Assembly: GCA_036393975.1 (NCBI GenBank)
Contig: DASWFZ010000101.1
Span: 1-57,907 of the forward strand
Length of the DNA: 57,907 nucleotides
Direction: 5' to 3'
From: 13-1-40CM-64-14 sp036393975
GTDB taxonomy: Bacteria > Sysuimicrobiota > Sysuimicrobiia > Sysuimicrobiales > Kaftiobacteriaceae
Under the pieces are notes generated by a model that searched no databases, was not told the origin of the DNA, and saw nothing but the letters and a program-made list of their open reading frames with translations. A program made the translations under genes and the position numbers. Within the stretch, counting starts at the first letter, position 1. Each line of letters starts with the position of its first letter. Shown here piece by piece: positions 9,060 to 17,682 of this stretch.

Positions 9060-9466
9060 TGTTCTTCGATCGCCTCGTGGCGCTGGGTGTGGTCGTCCTG
9101 GGGGTCGCTGCCGCCTGGGTGGGGCTGCGATGGAACGTCCGCCAGATTGTCCGCCGCGGGGCCGGGGATCTCGTGGCGCGGGATGGGGGCTTCCCTGTTG
9201 TGCTGGCGTTTTCGAGTGCGGACTGCGTCCCGTGCAAGACTGTGCAGAAGCCAGCACTCGATGAACTCCGCGGGCGATTCTCAGGCCAAGTACAGGTTCG
9301 CGAGGTGGACGCGACCATCGAACCTGCTCTCGCGAGGCGCTTTGGCATCCTGACCGTGCCAAGCACGGTGGTGATTGGCGCCCGAGGCGCGATCGTGGCC
9401 GTGAACCAAGGCCCCGTCGGCTGGGAGAAGCTCGCGGGGCAGTTGGGGCTGAACGGGAGTCGGTAG
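9059..9466 (+). CDS. Membrane-anchored thioredoxin-fold protein
   Basis: The 135-residue protein has one N-terminal membrane helix (about residues 6-23) followed by a thioredoxin domain. The active site is CVPCK near residue 58, in the context FSSADCVPCKTVQKPAL, and the cis-proline segment is LTVPSTVVIG. The ATG overlaps the DUF4395 stop, so translation is coupled. The domain would face outside if the helix is a signal anchor. A likely role is thiol-disulfide exchange together with its DUF4395 partner. The ORF can be extended upstream to 8930 but that part is out of homology and inside the previous gene. Confidence 0.82.
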   Translation: MFFDRLVALGVVVLGVAAAWVGLRWNVRQIVRRGAGDLVARDGGFPVVLAFSSADCVPCKTVQKPALDELRGRFSGQVQVREVDATIEPALARRFGILTVPSTVVIGARGAIVAVNQGPVGWEKLAGQLGLNGSR

Positions 9467-9481
9467 TCCGAGGAGTTAATG

Positions 9482-9988
9482 ATGCACGATACAGAGACGC
9501 GTCCCACGGTGAGGCCGGTTGGATCAGCGCCGAAGAAATTTTCGTTTGCCGGGGCGTCCTTTCAGTGGACGGGCGTCGAGCCGCAGGCGTACAAGTTCAG
9601 CGTAGGGGACATCCGCGGGATGGGGTGGCGGGACGTGACGCGGTTCACCCTCGCCGGCCCCCCCGCGTGGCCAGTGGAGTTTGAGTTGCGGTATTTTGAG
9701 CTGGCCCCCGGTGGGTATTCCAGCTTCGAGAAGCACACCCACCCGCACATTATCATCGCCCTGCGCGGCCAAGGACGCGCGGTCGTCGGGCGGGAACTCT
9801 TTACCCTGGACCCGTTTGACATCGTGCAGGTGCCTCCGCAAACCCCCCACCGGTGGCTTAACGAAGGTCGCGAGCCGTTTGGCTTTCTCTGCCCGGTGGC
9901 CGCCCACCGCGATACCCCGCAGCCGCTCAGTCCTGGTGAGTGGGTGGTTCTGCGTGACGACCCGACGATTGCACCGTACGTGTTTTGA
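9482..9988 (+). CDS. Cupin-domain protein
   Basis: A single cupin barrel of 168 residues. The first cupin motif is read in SSFEKHTHPHIIIALRGQGRAVVG, supplying His ligands and a Glu, and the second in VQVPPQTPHRWLNEG with the last His. These predict a mononuclear metal site (Fe, Mn or Zn). AGGAG lies at 9471-9475; two consecutive ATGs (9479 and 9482) are possible and the second has better spacing. The following gene is a rhodanese, but shared function is unproven. Cupins range from dioxygenases to sugar isomerases to sensors, so no substrate is assigned. Confidence 0.72.
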   Translation: MHDTETRPTVRPVGSAPKKFSFAGASFQWTGVEPQAYKFSVGDIRGMGWRDVTRFTLAGPPAWPVEFELRYFELAPGGYSSFEKHTHPHIIIALRGQGRAVVGRELFTLDPFDIVQVPPQTPHRWLNEGREPFGFLCPVAAHRDTPQPLSPGEWVVLRDDPTIAPYVF

Positions 9989-10033
9989 GATCGAGAACCG
10001 AATACACTCACACGTTTGCGAGGAGGAATAGAG

Positions 10034-10876
10034 ATGGCCGGATACGCACATCCCGAAGTGCTCGTCGAGCCCGATTGGTTGGAAGCGCACCTCACTGACC
10101 CGGAGCTTCGCATCATCGAAGCCAATGAGGATCCGGAGCTGTACGACAAAGGGCACATCCGCGGAGCCGTCCGCGTGCACTGGAAGCAAGACCTGCAGGA
10201 TCCCATTGTCCGAGACTGGGTGCCTAAGGACCGTTTCGAACGCATTCTCGGCGAGCTAGGGATCAGCAACAACAATTTGATCGTTCTCTACGGCGACAGG
10301 AACAACTGGTTTGCCACTTATACCTTCTGGCTGCTCAAGTACTACGGGCATCGCGACGCTCGGATTCTCAACGGCGGGCGGGACCGCTGGTTGCGGGAAG
10401 GACGTAAGACCAGCCTGGAACCCCCGCGCTTGGCGCCCGCCACGTATCAGGCGTCTGAGCCCAACCGGTCCATCCGGGTATTTCGGGACGAGGTCCTCCA
10501 GCGGCTGCAGCGGCCTGGGGCGGCGCTGGTGGATGTGCGTTCCCCAGCTGAGTTCTCAGGAGAGCTGCTCGCGCCTCCGGCCTACGCGCAAGAGGGAGCA
10601 CAGCGCAGCGGCCACATCCCGGGGGCCCGTAACATTCCCTGGACGCAGAACGTGCGGGAGGATGGGACGTTCAAAGATGCGCAGGACCTTCAGCGTCTCT
10701 ATGAGGGACAGGGGATTCGTCCGGATCAGGACGTGGTCGCCTATTGCCGGATCGGCGAGCGGTCCTCGCTCACCTGGTTCACCCTGACGTACTTGCTGGG
10801 CTACCCGCGGGTCAAGAACTACGACGGCTCCTGGACGGAATGGGGGAGTTTGGTTGGAGTGCCGATTGAGCGATAA
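10034..10876 (+). CDS. Two-domain sulfurtransferase (rhodanese)
   Basis: Thiosulfate or 3-mercaptopyruvate sulfurtransferase of 280 residues with two rhodanese domains. The N-terminal domain is non-catalytic. The C-terminal domain carries the active loop in VVAYCRIGERSSLTWF, with the persulfide Cys first in the CRIGER loop. This CRxGER loop resembles the CysA-type thiosulfate sulfurtransferases more than the CGSGVTA loop of mercaptopyruvate enzymes. GAGGAGGAA precedes the ATG at 10034. It lies 45 bp after the cupin gene, perhaps in the same transcript. Expected role: sulfane-sulfur transfer in the cytoplasm. Confidence 0.88.
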   Translation: MAGYAHPEVLVEPDWLEAHLTDPELRIIEANEDPELYDKGHIRGAVRVHWKQDLQDPIVRDWVPKDRFERILGELGISNNNLIVLYGDRNNWFATYTFWLLKYYGHRDARILNGGRDRWLREGRKTSLEPPRLAPATYQASEPNRSIRVFRDEVLQRLQRPGAALVDVRSPAEFSGELLAPPAYAQEGAQRSGHIPGARNIPWTQNVREDGTFKDAQDLQRLYEGQGIRPDQDVVAYCRIGERSSLTWFTLTYLLGYPRVKNYDGSWTEWGSLVGVPIER

Positions 10877-10929
10877 TCCGCGTCGCGGTTGAATCCCTGC
10901 GGATCGCGTGCTAGAATCCCGCACACAAG

Positions 10930-11178
10930 GCGATGCGGGGCGCAGGCGCGCGTTATCCGGGGGAGCGAGCCGGGGGCGTGCGAGCCGGTCCGGAAGCCGC
11001 GCCGATCCCAGTCCCCAAGCCAGCCGTCGAGTATGGTGGGAGTGGTCACGTCCACCTAAGGCGGCCGGGAGGGCACCGATAGCTGCCAACTAAGCGCCGA
11101 CCCCGAGCGCATTGCGGGGTCGGAACCAGGGTGGTACCACGGATGCCCCGTCCCTGACCGGACGGGGCTATTCATTTT
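10930..11178 (+). promoter_or_regulatory. T-box riboswitch controlling proS
   Basis: The 331-bp gap before the prolyl-tRNA synthetase gene ends with the T-box core AACCAGGGTGGTACCACG at 11124-11141. It is preceded by a strong stem (11098-11106 with 11115-11123) and followed by a Rho-independent terminator hairpin. Further upstream, GAGCCGG and GCGAGCCGGTCC-like segments near 10965-10990 resemble the stem I distal elements. CCC followed by A at 11007-11010 is a plausible proline specifier codon. T-box leaders bind uncharged tRNA and permit read-through. The core and terminator are clear; the stem I outline and specifier are inferred. Confidence 0.88.
11145..11178 (+). terminator. T-box-linked intrinsic terminator
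   Basis: GCCCCGTCC at 11145-11153 pairs perfectly with GGACGGGGC at 11160-11168 around a six-base loop, followed by TATTCATTTT. The left arm abuts the T-box core, so the antiterminator and terminator are mutually exclusive as expected. Confidence 0.88.
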
Positions 11179-11207
11179 CGAGCGGTCGACACGTCACAGG
11201 AGACCAG

Positions 11208-12671
11208 ATGGCCACGCAACGGGACACAGCACCGCAGATTCCCAAACGCGACACGGACTTCAGCGAGTGGTACACTGCCGTCGCCTTACGCGCAGAACTG
11301 GCGGACTACACCCCCGTGCGAGGCTTCATGGCTATTCGCCCGTACGGCTACGCGCTGTGGGAGGGAATTCAAACCTGGCTGGACCGCAAGTTCAAGGAGA
11401 CCGGCCACGTGAATGCGTACTTCCCGCTGCTCGTGCCAGAAAGTTATCTCCAAAAAGAGGCCGAGCACGTGGAAGGGTTCGCCCCGCAAGTGGCCTGGGT
11501 GACCCACGGGGGCGACGAGAAACTCAGCGAGCGCCTGGCGATCCGCCCCACGTCAGAAGCGATCATCCTTCCCATGTACGCGAAGTGGATCCAATCTTAT
11601 CGCGATCTCCCGATTCTGCTCTTGCAATGGAATAGTGTCGTGCGGTGGGAGAAAGCGACGCGTCTATTCTTGCGCACGGCCGAGTTTTTGTGGCACGAAG
11701 GCCATACGGCTCACCGGACCTCCGAGGAGGCGGACGCCGAGTGCCGGCTCATCTTGAACATCTATCGCGAGCTGCTGGAAGACGTCCTAGCTATTCCGGT
11801 GCTCACCGGCATAAAGCCGCCGAGTGAGCGATTCGCCGGCGCCGATACCACCTACACGCTTGAGGCGCTGATGCCCGACGGCCAGGCGATTCAAGCCGGG
11901 ACGTCGCACTTCTTGGGCCAGAACTTCGCGAAGGCGTTTGGCGTGAAATTCCTAGATAGTGACAATGTGGAAAAGTACATCTGGTCGACGTCGTGGGCAG
12001 TAACGACGCGCTTGATCGGTACATTGATTCTCGCCCACGGAGATGACAAGGGCTTGGTGCTGCCGCCGCGCATTGCCCCCTATCAACTTGTCATCGTCCC
12101 TATCTTGGGCAAGGACGATGGCGCCGTCTTGGCCGCTTCGCGCGAGCTCGCTAAAACGTTAGGTGCGCGCGTCCGGGTGAAGCTGGATGACCGCGACTGG
12201 TACACGCCCGGCTGGAAGTTTAACGAGTGGGAGCTGCGAGGCGTCCCGGTGCGCGTGGAGATTGGGCCGCGTGACCTCGCTGCGCGGCAGGTTACGCTTG
12301 CCCGACGCATTGATGCCCATGGTTCGGGCGCGGGGCGAGTGACCAAGCAAACCGTTCCGATGGACCAGGTGACGACTGTGATTGAGAAGGTCCTAGCTGA
12401 TCTCCAGGCCGAGTTGCTGGCACGGGGGACGGCGTTTCGCGATAGCCACACGACCACTGCGGAGACAGTGGACGCGATGGTGAAGGCCCTCCAAGACACC
12501 CCGGGGTTCGTCAAGGTGCGGTGGTGCGAGTCGCCGGAGTGCGAGCAGACGATCCGGACAAAGACTGGGGCCTCGCCGCGCGTGATCCCGCTCGAGGAAC
12601 GCGCATCGGGAAGTTGTGCCGTCTGCGGGCGGCCGGCCAAAGTGTGGGTGTACTACGCACGCGCATACTAA
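11208..12671 (+). CDS. proS: Prolyl-tRNA synthetase, archaeal/eukaryotic type
   Basis: Charges tRNA-Pro with proline. The 487-residue protein is the shorter class without the editing insertion of the E. coli enzyme. Class II motifs are visible: motif 1 around GFMAIRPYGYALWEGIQ; motif 2 around RLFLRTAEFLWHEGHTAHRT; motif 3 region WAVTTRLIGTLILAHGDDKGLVLPP. An anticodon-binding domain follows, then a C-terminal segment with Cys pairs (CESPEC and CAVCG) as in archaeal-type enzymes. The ATG at 11208 follows CAGGAG at 11197-11202. The preceding T-box agrees with the amino acid assignment. Confidence 0.95.
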   Translation: MATQRDTAPQIPKRDTDFSEWYTAVALRAELADYTPVRGFMAIRPYGYALWEGIQTWLDRKFKETGHVNAYFPLLVPESYLQKEAEHVEGFAPQVAWVTHGGDEKLSERLAIRPTSEAIILPMYAKWIQSYRDLPILLLQWNSVVRWEKATRLFLRTAEFLWHEGHTAHRTSEEADAECRLILNIYRELLEDVLAIPVLTGIKPPSERFAGADTTYTLEALMPDGQAIQAGTSHFLGQNFAKAFGVKFLDSDNVEKYIWSTSWAVTTRLIGTLILAHGDDKGLVLPPRIAPYQLVIVPILGKDDGAVLAASRELAKTLGARVRVKLDDRDWYTPGWKFNEWELRGVPVRVEIGPRDLAARQVTLARRIDAHGSGAGRVTKQTVPMDQVTTVIEKVLADLQAELLARGTAFRDSHTTTAETVDAMVKALQDTPGFVKVRWCESPECEQTIRTKTGASPRVIPLEERASGSCAVCGRPAKVWVYYARAY

Positions 12672-13491
12672 AGTCCGTCCCGCGACATCTGTAACGAAAA
12701 CCGCTCCCGTTGCGGAGCTACAGAGGCGACGGTTGCGGTTGCTTCGGTTGACGCCGTCGCGACCGATTCGGGATGTGCGCAGCGCAATTGCCTTCATTAA
12801 AGACCGGCGCATCCTGCTGGCCACAGGTCACAGCAGCCTGCCGTGCCTGGCCGAGGCCATCACGGGCCGGGCGCTGGTCGGCAGCTGGATGGCTGACCGC
12901 TCCGTCTATCGTATCTACGCTATTGTGAAGGCCGTCCTCAAGGTTGCCTCGGTGGTCGCTGTACCGCTGATTCTTGGCAAGCTGACGTTGCTCCATCGAT
13001 CCTTGGCACCCGCAGCCGCTCGGCTTGCTGCCGATCCCGCCCGCCGTCAGTCGGCCATCGCGCAGTTACCCCCTCTCGCGCGCCAATTGCTAGCGCAGGT
13101 GGAGGCAGAAGGCGAAGTGCGGATGGACCGCCTATCCGTGCCCACATCTCAAGGTCGGCGGGCCCGCGGGTTGCTGGAACGGGAGCTGCTCGTGGTCAGC
13201 CGCGACCTACATACCGAGCACGGCTACCATACGTCGGTCGTGATACCGTGGACGGACTCTCCGATCGCCCGCCGCTTCGTGCGACAGGCGAGCCGTCTGG
13301 CGTACGAGGAGGCGCAAGATCTTCTTGTGCGCTCAGCCGTGCAGTCCGCTGTGTGTGTCCCTGAGCGGGAAGCGCGCCGGTGGTTTGTTTTCGGCCCGGC
13401 CCGGTTTGATGCCCTCGTGGAGCGGAATCAGCTGCAGAGGTTGACGTCGGGAGGAACGACCTGGTTGGCGAGCGTTCAAGCGCGCGGCTAA
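12616..13491 (+). CDS. Possible AlkZ-related winged-helix DNA-binding protein
   Basis: The conserved-looking part begins near residue 50 (RDVRSAIAFIKDRRIL), followed by LPCLAEAITGR, GSWMADRSVYRIYAI and LILGKLTLLHRSL. This pattern resembles the AlkZ/YcaQ-related winged-helix family, some of which are DNA glycosylases for interstrand crosslinks. The recognition is from memory of the pattern and is not certain. The catalytic QxQ/QxD-type motif of true AlkZ glycosylases is not evident, so it may be a non-catalytic relative. The first ATG (12616) lies inside proS; a later TTG at 12733 or a GTG could be the real start. It ends within 4 bp of the convergent adenine deaminase gene. Confidence 0.5.
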   Translation: MPSAGGRPKCGCTTHAHTKVRPATSVTKTAPVAELQRRRLRLLRLTPSRPIRDVRSAIAFIKDRRILLATGHSSLPCLAEAITGRALVGSWMADRSVYRIYAIVKAVLKVASVVAVPLILGKLTLLHRSLAPAAARLAADPARRQSAIAQLPPLARQLLAQVEAEGEVRMDRLSVPTSQGRRARGLLERELLVVSRDLHTEHGYHTSVVIPWTDSPIARRFVRQASRLAYEEAQDLLVRSAVQSAVCVPEREARRWFVFGPARFDALVERNQLQRLTSGGTTWLASVQARG

Positions 13492-15200
13492 TTGACAAAC
13501 AGGGGAACGATCCGTTCCTGAGTCACATCCACCAGCCCGTGATCTGTGAGTTTGAGTTCGGGGATTACCGACAGGGCCAGAAACGACAGGGTCATGAAGG
13601 GATCGGCCAGGGGGCAACCCATCCGACGGGCCATCGCTAGCAGCGTCCGCAATTGGTCGGCGACGGCGCCGATCGGCTGGTCCGACATTAAACCCGCGAT
13701 CGGCAAGGGCAGCCTCACCGCATCCCGACCGGCCACGGCCACCAGTCCTCCGCGCATCTCGAGCAGCAGTTCTACCGCCGTGCGCATCGCCTCGTCACTG
13801 CAGCCGGTGACAATGATGTTGTGGGCGTCGTGCGCGACCGTCGACGCCAGGGCGCCGAGCGTCAGAGCAAAGCCCCGCACGAGTCCTACGCCCATGCGGC
13901 CACTGCCCGTATGCCGTTCGATGACCGCGAGTTTCAGCAGATCGCGGGACGGGTCGGCGACTATCTCGCCGTTGGCGATCGGCGCGTCTGCGACCGATGC
14001 CCTGGTCTTGATCTGATCAGGGATGATATCAATGACGCGGACACGGGTGCCCTCCGCCGGAATGCGGAACTGCAGGCTAGTGCGCCGCACGTTGAGAGAC
14101 ACGGGCAGCGCTGGCGATCGCTGGGGGCGCTCGTACGGCAACAGGGTGCCGTCTTTGGCGACAAGCCGCCCGCCTCGGTAGACCGCTCGCGCACGGGGAG
14201 ACTGCAGGTCGTCAAACACCATCAAGTCAGCCCGTTTGCCAGGGGCGATCGCCCCCCGGTCGCGGAGCCCAAAGTACTCTACGGTGTTGAGGCTGGCGAG
14301 TTGAAACGCAGTCAGCGGATCGAGGCCCAATGCAATCGCCTGCCGGACCATCGCGTCGATATGCCCGTCCTCTAGCAGGTGCACGGGGGTGCGGTCGTCG
14401 GTGCAGAAGAGGAACCGCCGCGCGGTGTGCGGAGTCACCAGCGGCAGCAAGTCCGCGAGGTTGCGAGCCCCTGTGGCCTCGCGGATCATGATCACCATCC
14501 CCCGGCTTAACTTCTCCTGGGCTTCGTCGCGGCTAGTGCACTCATGGTCGGACCCGATCCCCGACGCCACGTAGGCGTTCAGGTCGAGACCCCGCACGCC
14601 GGGGGCGTGGCCGTCGATGGGGCGGGCGCCTGCGGTGCGGAGCTTCGCGAGGACCTCGTCGGTGGCGGCCAGCACCCCGGGATAGTCCATCATCTCCGCC
14701 AGACCCAACACCCACTTGTCCTGAAGGAGGCTCTCGAGGTCATAGGCGGTCAACTGGGCCCCTGAACTTTCCAGCGGACCGGCCGGCACGCAGGAGGAGG
14801 CCATGAGAAAGACGGAGAGCGGATTGTACTTCGACGCGTCCAGCATGTACCGGATTCCGGTCATGCCCAAGACGTTGGCAATCTCGTGGGGGTCGGCGAT
14901 GACTGTGGTGGTGCCGCGCGGGACCACCGCCCGGGCAAACTCAGGCACGGTCACCATCGCACTCTCGATGTGGACGTGCGCATCGATCAGCCCTGGGGCG
15001 ACGTACTGACCGGCGAGGTCGTGGACCTCCCGCGCGCGGTATGCGCCGGACGGGGCGAGCCCAGCGATGCGATCCCCCGCGATCGCGAGGTCGGATGCCA
15101 CGATGTCGTGGCCGCACAGATCTAGGACGCGGGCATTGGTGAGCAGAAGATCGGCGGGTATCGTTCCGCGAGCCACCTGGATGAGTGTGGCGAGGTCCAT
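13488..15200 (-). CDS. ade: Adenine deaminase
   Basis: Amidohydrolase-fold enzyme converting adenine to hypoxanthine and ammonia, feeding the purine pathway encoded downstream. The 570 residues are usual for bacterial adenine deaminase. Seen: GLIDAHVHIESAMV (metal His pair), PHEIANVLGMTGIRYML, the DGHAPG motif and FCTDDRTP (metal Asp), followed by the family-specific C-terminal domain with AHDAHNI. The ATG at 15200 begins MDLATLI; the frame extends to 15338 but that part is non-homologous leader. It is divergent from the phosphoribosyltransferase gene across 127 bp, so the two may share regulation. Confidence 0.93.
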   Translation of the reverse strand: MDLATLIQVARGTIPADLLLTNARVLDLCGHDIVASDLAIAGDRIAGLAPSGAYRAREVHDLAGQYVAPGLIDAHVHIESAMVTVPEFARAVVPRGTTTVIADPHEIANVLGMTGIRYMLDASKYNPLSVFLMASSCVPAGPLESSGAQLTAYDLESLLQDKWVLGLAEMMDYPGVLAATDEVLAKLRTAGARPIDGHAPGVRGLDLNAYVASGIGSDHECTSRDEAQEKLSRGMVIMIREATGARNLADLLPLVTPHTARRFLFCTDDRTPVHLLEDGHIDAMVRQAIALGLDPLTAFQLASLNTVEYFGLRDRGAIAPGKRADLMVFDDLQSPRARAVYRGGRLVAKDGTLLPYERPQRSPALPVSLNVRRTSLQFRIPAEGTRVRVIDIIPDQIKTRASVADAPIANGEIVADPSRDLLKLAVIERHTGSGRMGVGLVRGFALTLGALASTVAHDAHNIIVTGCSDEAMRTAVELLLEMRGGLVAVAGRDAVRLPLPIAGLMSDQPIGAVADQLRTLLAMARRMGCPLADPFMTLSFLALSVIPELKLTDHGLVDVTQERIVPLFVN

Positions 15201-15327
15201 GGGCGCGTCTTTCGTGTCAGGGTGAAAGGTTCCTGCGATACGCGCCGCAGCAGGCGGAAAGGGATTTACTTTCGCAAACAAGAAACTGCGCACGGCAGCA
15301 CGCGACGTCGATACCCCTGAGGGCACC

Positions 15328-15906
15328 ATGGCAAACATCCTGCCGTATAAGGGTCAGCCCACATACGACTTGGAGATTGCCGGCACGGTGCGGACCCTGC
15401 CACTTATCCAGGTCTCCGTGGACACATGGATTGCTTACTACTACAGCCTCGGGGACACCGAGGTCATCGACCGGGCCGCGCGTTTGCTGGCACCCAAGAT
15501 GACGTCCTGCGGCATCTTTGTGACGACAGAGACAAAGGGGATTCCGCTCGCGCACGCGATCGCCACACTCCAGGGGCTGAAGCCGTACGTGGTGTGCCGC
15601 AAAGAGGTCCGGCCGTTCATGCTCTCGCCCGTGTCCGTGCGCTACAAGCCCATCACGGCGAAAACCGAGGAAGAGTTGTTTATCGACGGTCGCGACGCGA
15701 TCAAGGTTAAAGGCAAACGGGTCGGATTAGTCGACGATATTGTCAGCACCGGCGAGACGCTGCATGCCATGGAAGAGTTGATCCAGCGGGCCGGAGGCAC
15801 GGTGGTCGCGCGCGCAGCCCTGCTGGTTGAAGGGGACGATCGTCCCAATGTGCACCACCTCGGGATTCTCCCTATCTTCAAACTCATGAACGAGACGCGT
15901 CGGTAG
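15328..15906 (+). CDS. Adenine phosphoribosyltransferase-like protein
   Basis: Type I phosphoribosyltransferase of 192 residues. The PRPP-binding signature is VGLVDDIVSTGETL near residues 131-144. FVTTETKGIPLAHAI near 63-77 matches the pyrophosphate loop and hood region of APRT-like proteins. It probably salvages a purine base, adenine being likeliest given the divergent adenine deaminase, but xanthine or another base is possible. It leads a compact plus-strand run: the 5-hydroxyisourate hydrolase gene begins 5 bases after its stop. Confidence 0.75.
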   Translation: MANILPYKGQPTYDLEIAGTVRTLPLIQVSVDTWIAYYYSLGDTEVIDRAARLLAPKMTSCGIFVTTETKGIPLAHAIATLQGLKPYVVCRKEVRPFMLSPVSVRYKPITAKTEEELFIDGRDAIKVKGKRVGLVDDIVSTGETLHAMEELIQRAGGTVVARAALLVEGDDRPNVHHLGILPIFKLMNETRR

Positions 15907-15910
15907 GCGT

Positions 15911-16219
15911 ATGCCCGCGAAGCCGTCCATTTCCACTCACGTGCTAGACGCCGAACGGGGCGTCCCGGCGCGGGGCGTGCGTGTCGAACTCTACCGGCAG
16001 GGGACGCTGGTGTCGGCCCAGCAGACCAACGACGATGGACGCGTCGGGGACCTTGTGCCAGGTGTCCTCGAGGCGGGGACGTACCGCCTAGTGTTCTTTG
16101 TCTCCTCGGGGTTTTTCTCGCGGATGGAAGTCGAGTTTACCGTCGCCGATCCCAGCCGCCACTACCACGTTCCCCTCATCGTCGCCCCCTACATGTGTAC
16201 GACATACCGCGGCAGCTAG
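15911..16219 (+). CDS. uraH: 5-hydroxyisourate hydrolase (transthyretin-like)
   Basis: Hydrolyses 5-hydroxyisourate, the urate oxidase product, to OHCU. The 102 residues carry the three signature regions: STHVLDAERGVPARGV with the first active-site His, the central TNDDGRV with the Arg, and HYHVPLIVAPY followed by the invariant C-terminal YRGS tetrapeptide. It lies between the phosphoribosyltransferase gene and uraD in the same orientation. No signal peptide, so cytoplasmic. Confidence 0.95.
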   Translation: MPAKPSISTHVLDAERGVPARGVRVELYRQGTLVSAQQTNDDGRVGDLVPGVLEAGTYRLVFFVSSGFFSRMEVEFTVADPSRHYHVPLIVAPYMCTTYRGS

Positions 16220-16291
16220 CGCGCCGCCTGCACCTCCTGCGGGAGCCAGGGCGGACGCGCCGCGAGGGTGCGATCTGCAGGACCAGAGGCC

Positions 16292-16738
16292 ATGGCCCGA
16301 CTCACCGTTGACCAGCTTGCGGCGTTGTTTGAGGGGCGAACTCGCTTTGTGACGCGGCTCGCCGAGCACGATGATCCCCTGCGCCACGCGCGGGCCGTCC
16401 TGCACTCCCTGCCCGAAGCTGATGTGGTGGAGGCGCTCAATGCTCATCCACACATCGGCACGCGCGCTCTGTCCGCTTCGTCTGCCGCCGAGCAGGGAGA
16501 GGAAGACGACCCCGCGGTCGTGGAGGAGTTAGCGAAGCTCAATCGCGCGTACGAGGAAAAGTTTGGCTTTCGGTTCGTCGTGTTCGTCAACCGCCGGTCC
16601 CGCTCACGCATCCTCTCGGTCCTGCGCGAACGCTATGCCCGGACCCGGGAGGAGGAACTTGCCACCGCAGTCGAGGACCTCGTGGCGATTGCAGAGGACC
16701 GTTACCGCCAGATGCGCGGACCTCCCACACGGGAGTAG
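16292..16738 (+). CDS. uraD: OHCU decarboxylase
   Basis: Decarboxylates 2-oxo-4-hydroxy-4-carboxy-5-ureidoimidazoline to S-allantoin. The 148-residue product has the catalytic His in NAHPHIGTRA and the family motif FGFRFVVFVNRRSRSRIL with downstream ERYARTREEEL. ATG 16292 is preferred; a GTG at 16268 is possible. It follows uraH, giving the last two steps of the three-step urate-to-allantoin route. The first enzyme, urate oxidase, is not in the window. Confidence 0.92.
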   Translation: MARLTVDQLAALFEGRTRFVTRLAEHDDPLRHARAVLHSLPEADVVEALNAHPHIGTRALSASSAAEQGEEDDPAVVEELAKLNRAYEEKFGFRFVVFVNRRSRSRILSVLRERYARTREEELATAVEDLVAIAEDRYRQMRGPPTRE

Positions 16739-16756
16739 CGCGACGCTCTGTCTAGC

Positions 16757-17599
16757 TTAGGGCGACCGCCGTCGTACATTGTCAGCGAAGAATCGGTTCA
16801 GCTCTGCACCGGACACCGCATCCGCGAACCCGTCGAACGTCCCAGCGGCAAGGCCGCGGGCGGCGCGGATGAATCCTCCCCAGGCCGCACGTGCCAGCCC
16901 CCCGCCGACGCTGATCCGACGGACGCCGAGGTCCGCCGCGTCGCGGACCGTCAGTCCCATCGAACCGCCGATTAACACATTGACCGGCTTGGGGGCGACG
17001 GCATCGACCACAGCGCCGATCTGCTCGCGGGTGTGGATCCCCGGCGCGTAGAGGCAGTCGGCCCCGGCCGCCGCGTAGGCCTTCAGCCGCCGGATCGCCT
17101 CGCCGAGATCCGGGGCTCCGCGGATGAAGCCCTCGGTCCGGCCGACGAGCAGCACGTCGCCGCCGGCTCGGTCGATCGCATCGCGCGCGGCGCGAATACG
17201 CGCGACGGCAAGGTCAAACGGATAGAGTGGCCTCGCGGCGTCCCCGGTGGAATCCTCGATCGACAACCCCGCGACGCCCGTGTCTATGCACCGGCGAACG
17301 TTGTCGGCGAGGGGGTTCGGATCGTCCGCATACCCCGACTCGAAGTCGGCGTTGACCGGCAGGTCAGACGCCTCGACGATCATGCGGATGTGCGCGAGCA
17401 TCGGGTCGCGGGTCAGCGCCCAATCCTCATCGGGTAGTCCCATCGAGAACGCGGCGCCGGAGCTCGTGGTCGCCAGGGCCCTGAACTCGAGGTGCTGCAA
17501 GTAGCGCGCGGTGCCGACATCCCAGGGATTGGGGATCACGAAGCAGCCGGACTCGTGCAGCCGGCGAAAGACGCCACGCTTTTCCGCAAGAGTGGGCAT
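16757..17599 (-). CDS. Isocitrate lyase/PEP mutase superfamily enzyme
   Basis: The product is a 280-residue TIM-barrel protein. Family motifs: NPWDVGTARYL near the start, ATTSSGAAFSMG, the metal-binding NADFESGYADDP, and GVAGLSIEDSTG with the metal Glu and Asp. The family includes PEP mutase, methylisocitrate lyase, oxaloacetate decarboxylase and petal-death-type lyases. The KKCGH loop of isocitrate lyases is absent, so it is more like the generic PEP-mutase-like group. ATG 17599 begins MPTLAEKR. It is convergent with uraD (18 bp apart) and lies after the BMP transporter operon on the same strand, separated by a strong palindrome. Its role in purine breakdown is open. Confidence 0.78.
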   Translation of the reverse strand: MPTLAEKRGVFRRLHESGCFVIPNPWDVGTARYLQHLEFRALATTSSGAAFSMGLPDEDWALTRDPMLAHIRMIVEASDLPVNADFESGYADDPNPLADNVRRCIDTGVAGLSIEDSTGDAARPLYPFDLAVARIRAARDAIDRAGGDVLLVGRTEGFIRGAPDLGEAIRRLKAYAAAGADCLYAPGIHTREQIGAVVDAVAPKPVNVLIGGSMGLTVRDAADLGVRRISVGGGLARAAWGGFIRAARGLAAGTFDGFADAVSGAELNRFFADNVRRRSP

Positions 17600-17627
17600 G
17601 GGCGAGTCCTCACATCCTGAGAGAATG

Positions 17628-17660
17628 CCAGCGGGTGGAGGACAGTCCTCCACCCGCTGG
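17628..17660. terminator. Perfect 33-bp palindrome, hairpin after the BMP operon
   Basis: Arms of 16 bases (CCAGCGGGTGGAGGAC at 17628-17643 and its exact complement at 17645-17660) flank one central base. It sits 23 bp past the stop of the BMP gene and 29 bp before the start of the next gene on the same strand. As RNA it would form a very stable hairpin, so termination or mRNA 3' protection is likely. A T-tract is weak, and an operator role cannot be excluded. Confidence 0.6.
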
Positions 17661-17682
17661 GAAGTTCCGGTGACCCTGCTCG

